A stretch of 40,514 nucleotides of DNA from Candidatus Falkowbacteria bacterium RIFOXYA2_FULL_38_12 (GCA_001778095.1 MFGA01000008.1:26431-66944); one strand, 5' to 3'; counted from the first letter of the stretch, positions 22,116 to 31,333 are shown. The notes: generated from the sequence alone by a model not told the origin. A program made the numbers and translations.

Positions 22116-24095
22116 ATGAGTTTCTTCAAAAGAAAATTTAATAGAAAAAATGACGATCCCTTTATCATTAAAGAATCGTTAACTTCGGGTTTTTTACTGG
22201 GCGACGAGAGGACAAAGGGCTGGGTGGAGGAAAATATAAAAATTGACGGATCTGAAGATAACGGAGAGATTTCTTTTGATCGCGACGAATTTATCGGAGT
22301 AGCCTTGAGTTCTAAAAAATTAAATTTATTTTTAGGGATTGCTTTTTTAATAATTACAGTCCTTTTAGCTAAAACGTTCTATCTGCAAGTGGTGAACGGC
22401 GAGCATTATCGAGAGATTGCCGAGGGAAACCGTATTCGCGTAGAAACAATAAACGCGAAAAGAGGTATAATCTATGATAGAAATTTGATCCCCCTTGTAA
22501 GAAATGTTCCATCTTTTTCTTTGTATTTGATATCAGGCGATTTTAAGAATAATGAAAAACGAGAAGAAGCAATCAGTTATCTTGTAAAAAATAATATTAT
22601 TTCAGAACTTGAGTTGAGAGAAAAATTAGCCGTGGCAATTGATTCGCCTTACGCGCCGATTTTATTGAAAGAGAATCTTAGTTACGAAGAAGCGTTGCGG
22701 TTGAAAATTGAAAGCAGTTATATCGCCGGGCTTAATTTGAGACTGGAAAGCCGGCGTGAGTATTTAAATGGCGGTTTGGGAGAGGAAGCAACCTTATCCT
22801 TGTCTCATATTCTCGGATATGTGGGAAAAATCAATCAAGATGAGCTGGAACAAAATAAAAATTATACCCAAGTTGATTTTATCGGTAAAACGGGGATTGA
22901 GTCTGTCTACGAAAAAATTTTACGGGGAGAAAATGGAAAAAAACAAATTGAAGTTGATGCTCTGGGTAAGGAAAAAAGCGTTATTGCCGAAGAAGATCCA
23001 AAAGACGGACAAAACATTATCTTGACTTTGGATATTGATTTACAGAATAAATTGGAGGAAATATTGAAATATTATCTCAAACAAAGAGGCAAAAAAAGAG
23101 CGGCGGCCGTGGTTTTGAATCCGCAAAATGGGAAAATTTTAGCTTTGGTGAGTTTGCCGTCTTTTGATAACAATCTTTTTGCCGAAGGCATTTCTCAAGA
23201 AGAGTACCAAAAATTGATAACTAATCCCGACAACCCTTTGTTCAACCGAGCGGTAATGGGTGAATATCCATCGGGCTCAACAATAAAGCCGACCATTGCC
23301 GCGGCCGCTCTTGAAGAAAAAATTGTTAATAAAAATACATCCCTTTTGAGTGTTGGCGGCCTAAGAATCAGCAGTTGGTTTTTTCCGGACTGGAAAGCCG
23401 GTGGACACGGACTTACTAACGTCACGAAAGCAATAGCTGAATCGGTTAATACCTTCTTCTATATAGTCGGTGGAGGTTATGAGAACACCGAAGGACTCGG
23501 AGTGGAAAGAATTGTAAAATATTTAGATCTGTTTGGTTTTGGAAATAAATTGGGAATAGACTTGCCAAACGAAGGAGATGGCTTTTGTCCAACAAAAGAA
23601 TGGAAAGAAAAAACGAAAGGAGAGCCATGGTATATTGGAGATACCTACCACTTATCCATCGGCCAAGGCGATCTTTCCGTAACCCCCCTCCAGATAGCCA
23701 CAGCCAATTCCGTTTTTGCCAATGGCGGAACGCTTTTTCGACCGCACTTGTTGGAAGCCGTTGAATCCCCAAAACCGATTGATAATGCCGAATATATTAT
23801 AAGAAAAGATCTTGTAAGTCAAGAGAATATAAATATTGTTCGCGAGGGTATGCGTCGAACAGTCACTTCGGGAAGCGCGCAAAAACTTCAAGTTTTGCCG
23901 GTAACTTCGGCCGGAAAAACGGGGACTGCCCAATGGGACACAAGAAAGCCAAATCATGCTTGGTTTACGGCTTTTGCCCCCTACGAGAATGCCGAAATCG
24001 CTATTACGGTACTAGTGGAAGAAGGAGTGGAAGGAAGCGCGATTTCCCTTGATATTGCCCGGGATTTTTTGCTTTGGTACTTTACGAAAGAATAG
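22116..24095 (+). CDS. mrdA: Penicillin-binding protein 2 (peptidoglycan transpeptidase)
   Basis: Cross-links peptidoglycan during cell elongation. 659 residues from ATG 22116 (the frame is open from a TTG at 22080 inside mreD, which I reject). One transmembrane helix (LFLGIAFLIITVLLAKTFYLQVV), a PBP dimer domain, then the transpeptidase with active-site motifs S388-TIK (SGSTIKP), S443-VN and K601-TG. All catalytic residues are present. The N-terminal cytoplasmic part is unusually long, about 70 residues. Partner of MreC/MreD and normally of RodA, which is not in the window. Its TAG stop is the first three bases of the palindrome that follows. Confidence 0.96.
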   Translation: MSFFKRKFNRKNDDPFIIKESLTSGFLLGDERTKGWVEENIKIDGSEDNGEISFDRDEFIGVALSSKKLNLFLGIAFLIITVLLAKTFYLQVVNGEHYREIAEGNRIRVETINAKRGIIYDRNLIPLVRNVPSFSLYLISGDFKNNEKREEAISYLVKNNIISELELREKLAVAIDSPYAPILLKENLSYEEALRLKIESSYIAGLNLRLESRREYLNGGLGEEATLSLSHILGYVGKINQDELEQNKNYTQVDFIGKTGIESVYEKILRGENGKKQIEVDALGKEKSVIAEEDPKDGQNIILTLDIDLQNKLEEILKYYLKQRGKKRAAAVVLNPQNGKILALVSLPSFDNNLFAEGISQEEYQKLITNPDNPLFNRAVMGEYPSGSTIKPTIAAAALEEKIVNKNTSLLSVGGLRISSWFFPDWKAGGHGLTNVTKAIAESVNTFFYIVGGGYENTEGLGVERIVKYLDLFGFGNKLGIDLPNEGDGFCPTKEWKEKTKGEPWYIGDTYHLSIGQGDLSVTPLQIATANSVFANGGTLFRPHLLEAVESPKPIDNAEYIIRKDLVSQENINIVREGMRRTVTSGSAQKLQVLPVTSAGKTGTAQWDTRKPNHAWFTAFAPYENAEIAITVLVEEGVEGSAISLDIARDFLLWYFTKE

Positions 24096-24255
24096 ACCCA
24101 CCGAATAATAATCTTTCGTTACGAAACGCGGTAATTTTAGGCGAAAATTTAGAAAAGCGACGATGTTTATACATTAGTATAAGCAGAGGAGCTTTTATAA
24201 ATTTGTAGCCAAAATTACTAGTTGCAGTAGAAAGGATTATTGTTCGGTGGGTCTA
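24093..24255. repeat. Long imperfect palindrome after mrdA
   Basis: The arms 24093-24116 and 24231-24255 (beginning TAGACCCACCGAA) pair over 24 bases with one mismatch and one bulge. Internal blocks such as GTAATTTTAGGCG and its partner (about 24130-24150 and 24205-24225) continue the pairing toward the centre. It fills most of the 292-base gap before greA and supplies the mrdA stop codon. Its ends (TAGAC...GTCTA) match those of the core arms of the 5095-5345 palindrome. Confidence 0.85.
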
Positions 24256-24261
24256 GCAAGG

Positions 24262-24290
24262 TTGCAAAAAATTTGATAATGGTTTATACT
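24262..24290 (+). promoter_or_regulatory. Promoter of greA
   Basis: TTGCAA (24262-24267), 17-base spacer, TATACT (24285-24290). It starts right after the palindrome and gives a leader of about 90 bases. Confidence 0.55.
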
Positions 24291-24319
24291 TTTTATTATT
24301 AAAATTAATAAAAAACATT

Positions 24320-24347
24320 TACCGTCAAACTAAATATTTTGGCGGTA
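24320..24347 (+). promoter_or_regulatory. Leader hairpin of greA
   Basis: TACCGTCAAA (24320-24329) pairs with TTTTGGCGGTA (24337-24347) in 9 of 10 positions, followed by AGATTTTTAAAAG. It resembles a weak intrinsic terminator placed in the leader, so it may attenuate greA. Confidence 0.45.
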
Positions 24348-24387
24348 AGATTTTTAAAAGACAAATCCCCAAGGGGAGGGAACAATT

Positions 24388-24858
24388 ATGCAAGAGAAAA
24401 AAATTTATGTTTCAGAGGAAGGTTTAGAAAAATTTAAAAAAGAATTGGACGGACTGGTTAACTTTCGTAGAAAAGAAATTACCGAGAGAATTGAAGAGGC
24501 GATAAAAATGGGCGACCTTTCCGAAAATGCCGAATACGACGCCGCGAAAAACGAGCAAGCGTTTGTGGAAGGAAGAATTGCCGAACTTCAAGATTTGATC
24601 AGGAGGGCGGAAATTATCAACCAAGGAAAGAGCAGAAATAATGATCATATTACAGTCGGTTCATTAATTAAAGTAAAAAATAACGGAGATACTCTGGAAT
24701 ATACCATCGTCGGCGTTGCCGAAGCGGATCCCGTAAATGGAAAAATTTCCAATGAATCTCCCTTAGGAAAAGCCTTTTTGGGCAAAAGGGTGGGAGATAA
24801 AATTGATGTCACTGTGCCTAAGGGAATTTTGACTTATACTATTTTGGAGATTGGGTAA
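24388..24858 (+). CDS. greA: Transcription elongation factor GreA
   Basis: Reactivates backtracked RNA polymerase by stimulating transcript cleavage through the secondary channel. 156 residues, standard. The coiled-coil N-terminal domain carries the acidic tip (GDLSENAEYDAAKNEQ, about residues 42-57, with D and E at the hairpin tip). The C-terminal FKBP-like domain ends GKRVGDKIDVTVPKGILTYTILEI. It has its own promoter, a leader hairpin and a strong purine-rich ribosome-binding site (AAGGGGAGGG), unlike most genes here. A clear terminator follows, so it is probably a single-gene transcript. Confidence 0.97.
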   Translation: MQEKKIYVSEEGLEKFKKELDGLVNFRRKEITERIEEAIKMGDLSENAEYDAAKNEQAFVEGRIAELQDLIRRAEIINQGKSRNNDHITVGSLIKVKNNGDTLEYTIVGVAEADPVNGKISNESPLGKAFLGKRVGDKIDVTVPKGILTYTILEIG

Positions 24859-24887
24859 TCCGTTAACCCCATAAACAAAAGATTATT

Positions 24888-24936
24888 AAAGGACCAATGA
24901 GTAATTTTTTCTCAAAAATAGGTCCTTTTATTTTTG
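24888..24936 (+). terminator. Intrinsic terminator of greA
   Basis: AAAGGACC (24888-24895) pairs with GGTCCTTT (24921-24928). An inner TGAG/CTCA pair shortens the loop, and a T-rich tail (TTTTATTTTT) follows. Good placement 30 bases after the greA stop. Confidence 0.8.
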
Positions 24937-24962
24937 ACATTATTTATATTTAGCAGTAAAAT
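24934..24962 (+). promoter_or_regulatory. Promoter of the lysS-ftsQ gene run
   Basis: TTGACA (24934-24939), 17-base spacer, TAAAAT (24957-24962). Its -35 box overlaps the T tail of the greA terminator. It would drive lysS, the RibL-like gene, serS, alr, ddl and ftsQ, which are spaced closely or overlap. Confidence 0.75.
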
Positions 24963-24995
24963 TAAACAATTAAATAAGATTTTATCTAGAAAAAT

Positions 24996-26486
24996 ATGGA
25001 ACAAATTACCGACGAAAGACAAGTTCGCCTTTTGAAGTTGGAAGAGATAAAAAAGCAAAAAATTAACGCCTATCCCTCCACCAGCAAAAAAAGTTTTAAA
25101 ATAGCTACTGTCTTGGAAGATTTTGAAAAATTGTTTGCCAAGAAAAAAACCATAGCTTTGGTCGGACGATTAAAGAGCGTCCGGGTGCACGGCGGGTCGA
25201 GTTTTGCCAATCTTGAAGATGAGAGTGGCTTGATTCAATTATTTTTAAGAAAAGATCGTTTGGGCGACAAGCAATATTTATTTTTTAAAAATTTACTTGA
25301 TTTGGGAGATTTTGTTCGCGTAAAGGGAGTGCCGTTTCTTACAAAAACCAACGAAAAAACTCTTGAGGTTGAGTCAATTAAAATTTTGACAAAAACGCTT
25401 GGGCCATTGCCGGAAAAATGGCATGGACTTTCAGATACGGAAATTCGTTATCGGCAAAGATATCTTGATCTCATCGCTAATCCGCAAGTGAGAGCGATTT
25501 TTAAAACAAGAAGTTTGATAGTTGATTGCATTAGAGAATTTTTAAAAAAGAACGGTTTTATGGAAGTGGAAACTCCGATTTTGCAACCCCTAGCCGGCGG
25601 AGCGACGGCCAGACCTTTTGTGACACATCACAATGCTCTTGATACTGATTTATTTTTGCGCATTGCTCCGGAATTATATTTAAAGAGATTAATCGTCGGC
25701 GGTTTTGAAAGAGTTTTTGAAATAGCCAGATGTTTTAGAAATGAAGGAATTGATTGGTCGCATAATCCGGAATTTACTCAAGTTGAGTTTTACCAAGCTT
25801 ATGCCGATTATAATGATTTGATGGATACCACGGAAAAGTTTTTTCTCCTTTTAATGAAAAAAGTGAATGGTGGATCAATGAAAATCACTTATGAAAAAAA
25901 GGAGATAGATTTTACTCCGCCATATCAAAAAGTGACTTTCAGGGATATCTTAATAAAAGAAGCAAACTGCGACATTGAAGAATATCCGGACAGAGAAAGT
26001 ATGGCAAAAAAAGCGAGAGAAATGGGTCTTGAGGTTTTGCCGTCTGATGATCGAGGAAAAATAATGGACGAGATTTTCAAAAAAGTGGTTCGTCCGAAAA
26101 TTGTCAATCCGATTTTTGTAATCAATCATCCGATTGAACTTTCTCCGCTTGCCAAAAAAATCTATAAAGATCCGCGTTATGTTGAACGGTTCCAGCTTTT
26201 GGTTGCCGGGATTGAATTGACAAACGCTTTTTCCGAATTGAATGATCCGATTGACCAAAAAGAGAGGTTTATGTCTCAGCAAAAAATGCGCGAAGCGGGC
26301 GACGTTGAGGCAATGGAGATTGATAATGATTTTATTACCGCCCTGGAGCACGGTATGCCTCCTACGGCGGGTTTGGGAATGGGTATTGATAGATTAACCG
26401 CCATTATCACCAATTCGCATAATTTGAAAGAAGTTATTTTATTCCCAACTTTAAAACCGGAAAATAAAAACAATGAAGCGATATAG
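24996..26486 (+). CDS. lysS: Lysine--tRNA ligase, class II
   Basis: 496 residues. An N-terminal OB-fold anticodon-binding domain (ALVGRLKSVRVHGGSSFANLEDESGLIQLFLRKD, about residues 52-85), then the class II catalytic core with motif 2 around ARCFRNEGIDWSHNPEFTQVEF (about 246-267) and motif 3 GLGMGIDRLTAI (near residue 470). The typical LysRS region RIAPELYLKRLIVGG is present. The last 14 bases overlap the start of the next gene in another frame, which suggests coupled translation. Complete; no unusual domain loss seen. Confidence 0.97.
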   Translation: MEQITDERQVRLLKLEEIKKQKINAYPSTSKKSFKIATVLEDFEKLFAKKKTIALVGRLKSVRVHGGSSFANLEDESGLIQLFLRKDRLGDKQYLFFKNLLDLGDFVRVKGVPFLTKTNEKTLEVESIKILTKTLGPLPEKWHGLSDTEIRYRQRYLDLIANPQVRAIFKTRSLIVDCIREFLKKNGFMEVETPILQPLAGGATARPFVTHHNALDTDLFLRIAPELYLKRLIVGGFERVFEIARCFRNEGIDWSHNPEFTQVEFYQAYADYNDLMDTTEKFFLLLMKKVNGGSMKITYEKKEIDFTPPYQKVTFRDILIKEANCDIEEYPDRESMAKKAREMGLEVLPSDDRGKIMDEIFKKVVRPKIVNPIFVINHPIELSPLAKKIYKDPRYVERFQLLVAGIELTNAFSELNDPIDQKERFMSQQKMREAGDVEAMEIDNDFITALEHGMPPTAGLGMGIDRLTAIITNSHNLKEVILFPTLKPENKNNEAI

Positions 26487-26883
26487 AAAAATAATGGTTT
26501 TTGGAACTTTTGATATTTTGCATCCCGGTCATATTAATTTTTTAGAACAAGCTAAAAAATACGGTAATTATTTAATTGTTGTGCTAGCGAGAGACGAGAA
26601 TGTTAAAAAGGTAAAAGGATTCTTTCCGCGACTTGACGAGCGAGCGCGCAAAAAAATAGTTGAAGCGCTGGAAATGACAGACGAAGTGATTTATGGTGAC
26701 AAAAAAGATTATTTTAAAAAAATAGAGAAAAATAAACCGGATGTTATTTGCCTCGGCTATGATCAAAAAATTCCAAATAATTTTAGAGAAGAGCTAGAAA
26801 AGAGGGGAGTCGTGACAAAAATCATTAGAATGAAAGCGTATAAGCCGAAACAATATAAGTCATCAATAATTATTAATCCATAA
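26473..26883 (+). CDS. Cytidylyltransferase-like protein, RibL (archaeal FAD synthase)-like
   Basis: 136 residues, one nucleotidyltransferase domain. It has the signature GTFDILHPGHINFLEQAKKYG (residues 11-31) with the catalytic HPGH at 17-20, VLARDENVKKVK, and VICLGYDQKIP in place of the usual ISSTxI-type end of TagD. The combination of ARDxxVxxxKG and LGYDQ is what I associate with archaeal FAD synthases (RibL), which join AMP to FMN. A glycerol-3-phosphate cytidylyltransferase role is the alternative. Bacteria normally use bifunctional RibF, which is unrelated. It overlaps lysS by 14 bases. Confidence 0.8.
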   Translation: MKRYRKIMVFGTFDILHPGHINFLEQAKKYGNYLIVVLARDENVKKVKGFFPRLDERARKKIVEALEMTDEVIYGDKKDYFKKIEKNKPDVICLGYDQKIPNNFREELEKRGVVTKIIRMKAYKPKQYKSSIIINP

Positions 26884-26911
26884 ACAGCAATATTTTTTTA
26901 TAAAATAAAAT

Positions 26912-28204
26912 ATGATGGATATAAAATTTATTAGGGAAAATGAGGAATTAATGAAGAAGGTTACTAAGAATAAAAAGAGTAAAGTTAACCTTACCAGATT
27001 ATTGGATTTGGATGAGAAAAGAAGAGATCTAATTGCCAAAAGCGAAGGATTAAAAGCGAATCTCAACAAACGATCAAAAACAAAACCCAGCCCGGAAGAA
27101 ATAAAAGAACTGAAAAAAATGGGAGATGAGATTAAAGCCATTGCCGAAGAGCTATCTCTTGTTGAAAAAGAATATAACGATTTGATGCTTTTGGTCCCCA
27201 ATGTTTATTCTGACGACACTCCGGTGGGTAATGATGAGACTTCAAATAAAGAAATACTAAAATGGGGCAAGCTCCCGAAATTCAATTTTGAGCCAAAGGA
27301 CCACGTTTCTCTGGGAAAAGACCTTAACATCTTGGATCTTGAAGCTGGAACAAAAACGGCCGGGTATCGCGGGTATTATTTAAAAAATGAAGCTGTTCTC
27401 CTGCATTTTGCTATCTTATGGCATGCTATCAATAAAATGAGAGCCAAGGGGTTTGAACTTTTTCTTCCCCCGACTCTTCTGCGCGAGTTTACTCTTTTGG
27501 GAAGCGGCCATTTTCCCGAAGGAAAGGATGAAATTTATCAAATCGGAAATCCCGGACGCTTGGCGGATGGAAGCGCGCAAGAACAAATTTTTTTGGGCGG
27601 GACTTCGGAGCCGGCTTTGCTTTCTTATTTTTCTGATAAAACTTTAAAAGAAGAAGAATTACCGATAAAAGTTTGCGGATTTTCACAATGCTATCGATCA
27701 GAAATAGGAAGTTACGGAAAAGATTCAAAAGGGATTTATCGTATTCATGAATTTATGAAAGTAGAACAAGTTGTTTTATGTAAGGATAACCTAGAGGAAT
27801 CAAACAAATATTTGGAAGAGTTAAGAGCAATCGCCGAGGAAATGCTACAAGATTTAAAACTACCTTATCGGGTGATTCAGCTTTGTACCGGTGAAATGGG
27901 AACAGGAAAACACAAAATGTATGACATCGAAACATACATGCCGAGCCAAGTATCTCGAAATTTCTACGGAGAGACGCATTCCGATTCCAGTTTAACGGAT
28001 TGGCAAGCTCGCCGTTTAAATATTAAATACAAAAATAAAGATGGCGAGACAAGATTTGCGTACACTTTAAACAATACAGTAATCGCTTCACCGAGAATTT
28101 TAATAGCTATTTTAGAAAATTATCAGCAGGAAGATGGGAGTGTGAAAATTCCCGAGATATTGCAACCTTACTGCGGAGTAAAAATAATTAAAAAGAAAGA
28201 ATGA
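26912..28204 (+). CDS. serS: Serine--tRNA ligase
   Basis: 430 residues, normal. The N-terminal long antiparallel coiled coil that holds the tRNA variable arm spans about residues 30-100 (LDEKRRDLIAKSEGLKANLNKRSK and KELKKMGDEIKAIAEELSLVEKEY). The class II catalytic core follows: FLGGTSEPALLSYF, then motif 2 FSQCYRSEIGSYGKD with IYRIHEFMKVEQV, and motif 3 TLNNTVIASPRILIAILENYQ. A double ATG (26912 and 26915) leaves the start uncertain by one residue. The last 4 bases overlap the alr start (ATGA). Confidence 0.97.
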   Translation: MMDIKFIRENEELMKKVTKNKKSKVNLTRLLDLDEKRRDLIAKSEGLKANLNKRSKTKPSPEEIKELKKMGDEIKAIAEELSLVEKEYNDLMLLVPNVYSDDTPVGNDETSNKEILKWGKLPKFNFEPKDHVSLGKDLNILDLEAGTKTAGYRGYYLKNEAVLLHFAILWHAINKMRAKGFELFLPPTLLREFTLLGSGHFPEGKDEIYQIGNPGRLADGSAQEQIFLGGTSEPALLSYFSDKTLKEEELPIKVCGFSQCYRSEIGSYGKDSKGIYRIHEFMKVEQVVLCKDNLEESNKYLEELRAIAEEMLQDLKLPYRVIQLCTGEMGTGKHKMYDIETYMPSQVSRNFYGETHSDSSLTDWQARRLNIKYKNKDGETRFAYTLNNTVIASPRILIAILENYQQEDGSVKIPEILQPYCGVKIIKKKE

Positions 28205-29331
28205 AGACTTGGATTGAAATAAATAAAAAAAACCTGAACAGTAATTTATCGCAGTTTAGAAAACTGGTTGGTGAAAAAGTAAAAATAATGGGTGTTGTGA
28301 AGGCTAACGCTTACGGGCATGGGCTTGTTTTAACTTCCAAAATTATAGAAAAAAATGTTGATTGGTTTGGGGTTGATTCTCTCACCGAAGGCCTGGAATT
28401 AAGGAAAAATAATATTAAAAAACCCATACTGGTGTTGGGTTATGTTGAGTTAAGCGATTTAAAAACAGCGGTTAAAAATAGGTTAAGCTTAACGGTTTAC
28501 AATAAAGAGACGATAGACTGCTTGGGAAAAATTCCGATCAAAAATCCATATTTTAATCCGAAGATTCATCTTAAACTTGAAACCGGTACGGGAAGACAGG
28601 GGATACAAGAGAATAACCTATTTGATTTTCTAAAATCTCTTAAAAAATATCCCTCAATAAAGATAGAAGGCGCGTCAACTCACTATGCCAACATAGAAGA
28701 TACGACAAACTCCAACTACGCAAAAAATCAGCTAGCCGTTTTTAGAAGAATGGTTGCAGCAATTGAAGCGGATGGTTTTGAAATTCCCTTCAAGCATACG
28801 GCTTGTTCGGCCGCGGCGATACTTTTTCCTGAAACTCGTTTTGATATGGTGCGATTGGGAATCAGTATGTATGGCTTATGGTCGTCAAAAGAAACGAAGG
28901 CAATCGCCAACAGTGGAAAAAATAAATTAAATCTTAAGCCCGCGATTTTTTGGAAAACCAAAATAGCCCAGCTGAAAAAAATAAAAAGTGGCGCGGCTAT
29001 CGGCTATGGTTTGACCGAAATTCTCTCTCGCGATTCTCTCATTGCCATTTTACCAATCGGATATTTTGACGGTTATGATAGAAAATTATCAAGTATTGGA
29101 AATGTCTTAATCCGCGGGCAAAGATGCAAAGTTTTAGGCAGAGTTTGCATGAATATGATTATTGTGGACGCGACGGATTTAAAGAATGTTAAAATTGAAG
29201 ACGAGGCGGTTCTTCTTGGTAGGCAAGGAAAAGAAGAAATCACCACTGAAGAAATCGCCCAGAAAGTAGGCACAATTAATTATGAGGTTATTTCGAGGAT
29301 AAATCCTTTAATACCAAGAATTATTAAATAA
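28201..29331 (+). CDS. alr: Alanine racemase
   Basis: PLP-dependent conversion of L-alanine to D-alanine for peptidoglycan. 376 residues. The PLP lysine is K34 in VKANAYGHG. The catalytic tyrosine of the C-terminal domain is Y269 in AIGYGLTE. Other family segments are LETGTGRQG, HTACSAAAIL, VRLGISMYGLW and LGRVCMNMIIVDAT. Followed 8 bases later by ddl, its pathway partner. The start overlaps the serS stop by 4 bases. Confidence 0.97.
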   Translation: MKTWIEINKKNLNSNLSQFRKLVGEKVKIMGVVKANAYGHGLVLTSKIIEKNVDWFGVDSLTEGLELRKNNIKKPILVLGYVELSDLKTAVKNRLSLTVYNKETIDCLGKIPIKNPYFNPKIHLKLETGTGRQGIQENNLFDFLKSLKKYPSIKIEGASTHYANIEDTTNSNYAKNQLAVFRRMVAAIEADGFEIPFKHTACSAAAILFPETRFDMVRLGISMYGLWSSKETKAIANSGKNKLNLKPAIFWKTKIAQLKKIKSGAAIGYGLTEILSRDSLIAILPIGYFDGYDRKLSSIGNVLIRGQRCKVLGRVCMNMIIVDATDLKNVKIEDEAVLLGRQGKEEITTEEIAQKVGTINYEVISRINPLIPRIIK

Positions 29332-29339
29332 TTTTTATT

Positions 29340-30455
29340 ATGGCTAAAAAAATAAATATTGGGGTTATTTTTGGCGGAAAATCCGGAGAGCATGAGGTTT
29401 CTCTTGTTTCCGCCACTTCAATTATAGAGGCGCTGGATAAGAAAAAATATAACGTTGTTCCTGTCGGTATCACTAAAACCGGCGATTGGCTGGCCACAGG
29501 TGATCCCATAAAAGCGCTAAAAAGTGGCAAGATTAAATACGCTAAAAAAGCTGAAGTTTTAATTCCCGCGCGACAAGGAAATTTTTTACAAGTCGGCAAA
29601 AAAAAGATAAAAATAGATATCGTCTTTCCGGTTTTGCATGGTACTTATGGCGAAGACGGATCAATTCAAGGTTTATTCGAAATGGCGGGAATTCCTTATG
29701 TCGGCGCCGAAGTTTTGGGTTCGGCAATCGGCATGGATAAAGTAGTTCAAAAAGAATTATATAAAAATATTGGCCTGAATGTCTCTAAATATATTTGGTT
29801 TTTTAAAAATGATTGGGAGAAGAAAGGGGAGAGTGAAAATATTTTACGACACATAGAAAAGGACATTGATTATCCTTGTTTTGTGAAGCCGACTAATCTC
29901 GGATCAAGCGTTGGAATCAGTAAGGCAAAAAATAAAAATGAGTTAATTAAGGCTATAAACTTAGCGGCTAAATACGATGAAAAAATTTTAGCGGAAGAAG
30001 CGGTTTTAAATGCCAGAGAAATTGAATGCGCGGTTTTGGGAAATGAAAATTTCAAAGCTTCAATTCCCGGAGAGGTAATTCCTTCGGGTGATTTTTATGA
30101 TTATAATGCAAAATACGTTGATGGCGAATCGGAAATAGTTATTCCCGCAAAACTGTCGGCGGATGTCTCAAAAAAGGTTCAAGAATCCGCTATTAAAGCT
30201 TTTGAGGCGATAAATTGTAAGGGGATGGGAAGAGTTGATTTTCTAATAGATAACAAGAGTGAAAAAATATACATCAATGAGATAAATACTATTCCCGGAT
30301 TTACTTCAATTTCCATGTATCCAAAGCTTTGGGAACAAGGCGGTTTAAGTTATCCCGCTCTGCTTGACGAACTGATTAATTTGGCAATATTAAGGTTTAA
30401 GGAAAAGCAAAACCGTTTGTCTTCCTACGAGCCGGACGAGTCTTGGTATAAATAG
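29340..30455 (+). CDS. ddl: D-alanine--D-alanine ligase
   Basis: ATP-grasp enzyme that joins two D-alanines for the peptidoglycan stem. 371 residues. N-terminal substrate loop VIFGGKSGEHEVSLVSATSI (residues 9-28), central HGTYGEDGSIQGLFEMAGIPYVG, ATP-binding VKPTNLGSSVGISKA, and the metal/substrate end YINEINTIPGFTSISMYPKLW. All family landmarks are intact. Lies between alr and ftsQ; ddl-ftsQ is a conserved neighbour pair of division and cell-wall clusters. Confidence 0.97.
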   Translation: MAKKINIGVIFGGKSGEHEVSLVSATSIIEALDKKKYNVVPVGITKTGDWLATGDPIKALKSGKIKYAKKAEVLIPARQGNFLQVGKKKIKIDIVFPVLHGTYGEDGSIQGLFEMAGIPYVGAEVLGSAIGMDKVVQKELYKNIGLNVSKYIWFFKNDWEKKGESENILRHIEKDIDYPCFVKPTNLGSSVGISKAKNKNELIKAINLAAKYDEKILAEEAVLNAREIECAVLGNENFKASIPGEVIPSGDFYDYNAKYVDGESEIVIPAKLSADVSKKVQESAIKAFEAINCKGMGRVDFLIDNKSEKIYINEINTIPGFTSISMYPKLWEQGGLSYPALLDELINLAILRFKEKQNRLSSYEPDESWYK

Positions 30456-30460
30456 AATCT

Positions 30461-31333
30461 ATGAGAAGGAGGCTAAAAGATTATAATAAAAAAAAGTATA
30501 GCAACCCCTTTTTTAAAAAAAAGGAAAATGCGTCTTTTGGCAGGGGACAGGCTTTTTATTATGGGGCAAAAAACAGGAAGGTGATTGGTTTTTGGAAAAA
30601 GATCATTCTGTTTTTTGTATTTTTGATTTTTGTTTGTCTGATCTTCGGCGCAGTTTATTTTATTTTTTGTTATCCGTATTTTTCCATTAAAAACATAGAA
30701 ATAAACGGATTGGAAAAGATAAATAAGGCGGAAATAGAGAGTGCCCTAAAAAGCCAACTTTCTCAAAAGAAATTATTTATCTTTAATCAAGAAAATATTT
30801 TTGTTTTTGACGTAAAGAAGTTTGAAGAAGAAATAAATTCAAAATATAATCTAGTGTCGCTAAATGTTAATAAAGAGTTGCCGGATTTTTTAAAGATAGA
30901 GGTGGGGGAAAAGCACCCGGCCTTAGTTTGGAAAACCGGAGAAAAATTCTACGAGGTTGATGAATCCGGAATCATAATTCGCGAAATTTTAGCTGACGAA
31001 GCAAATCAAGGCGTGCCAATAGTTTATGATGAAAAAAACATTGAACTAGTAATCAAGGAGGCCGCCCTAAGCAATATAATGGCTGAATTCATCGTTAGTT
31101 TTAAAAAGAGGATAGATGATAGGTCTGATATTAAAATAACGCATTTTAAAGCGTTAGATGATCTGCTGAAAGCCCAAACAAGCGAGGGCTGGGAGATCTA
31201 TCTATCAGGCCAGGATAGCTTAGACCAACAGGTGGAAAAATTACTTTTATTCTTGAAAAATAAGAAAATAACAGTAGGTAGTAATCTTAACTATATTGAT
31301 TTGAGGTTTGAAGATAGGGTTTATTATAAGTAG
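30461..31333 (+). CDS. ftsQ: Cell division protein FtsQ/DivIB
   Basis: A bitopic divisome protein of 290 residues. A basic cytoplasmic N-terminus of about 45 residues (many K and R), one transmembrane helix (about 47-72, IILFFVFLIFVCLIFGAVYFIF), then the POTRA domain starting FSIKNIEINGLEKINKAEIESALKSQ and the beta domain ending NYIDLRFEDRVYYK, the typical FtsQ finish. Starts 5 bases after ddl. No ftsA or ftsZ follows; the next gene is convergent, so the usual division cluster is broken here. Confidence 0.9.
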   Translation: MRRRLKDYNKKKYSNPFFKKKENASFGRGQAFYYGAKNRKVIGFWKKIILFFVFLIFVCLIFGAVYFIFCYPYFSIKNIEINGLEKINKAEIESALKSQLSQKKLFIFNQENIFVFDVKKFEEEINSKYNLVSLNVNKELPDFLKIEVGEKHPALVWKTGEKFYEVDESGIIIREILADEANQGVPIVYDEKNIELVIKEAALSNIMAEFIVSFKKRIDDRSDIKITHFKALDDLLKAQTSEGWEIYLSGQDSLDQQVEKLLLFLKNKKITVGSNLNYIDLRFEDRVYYK

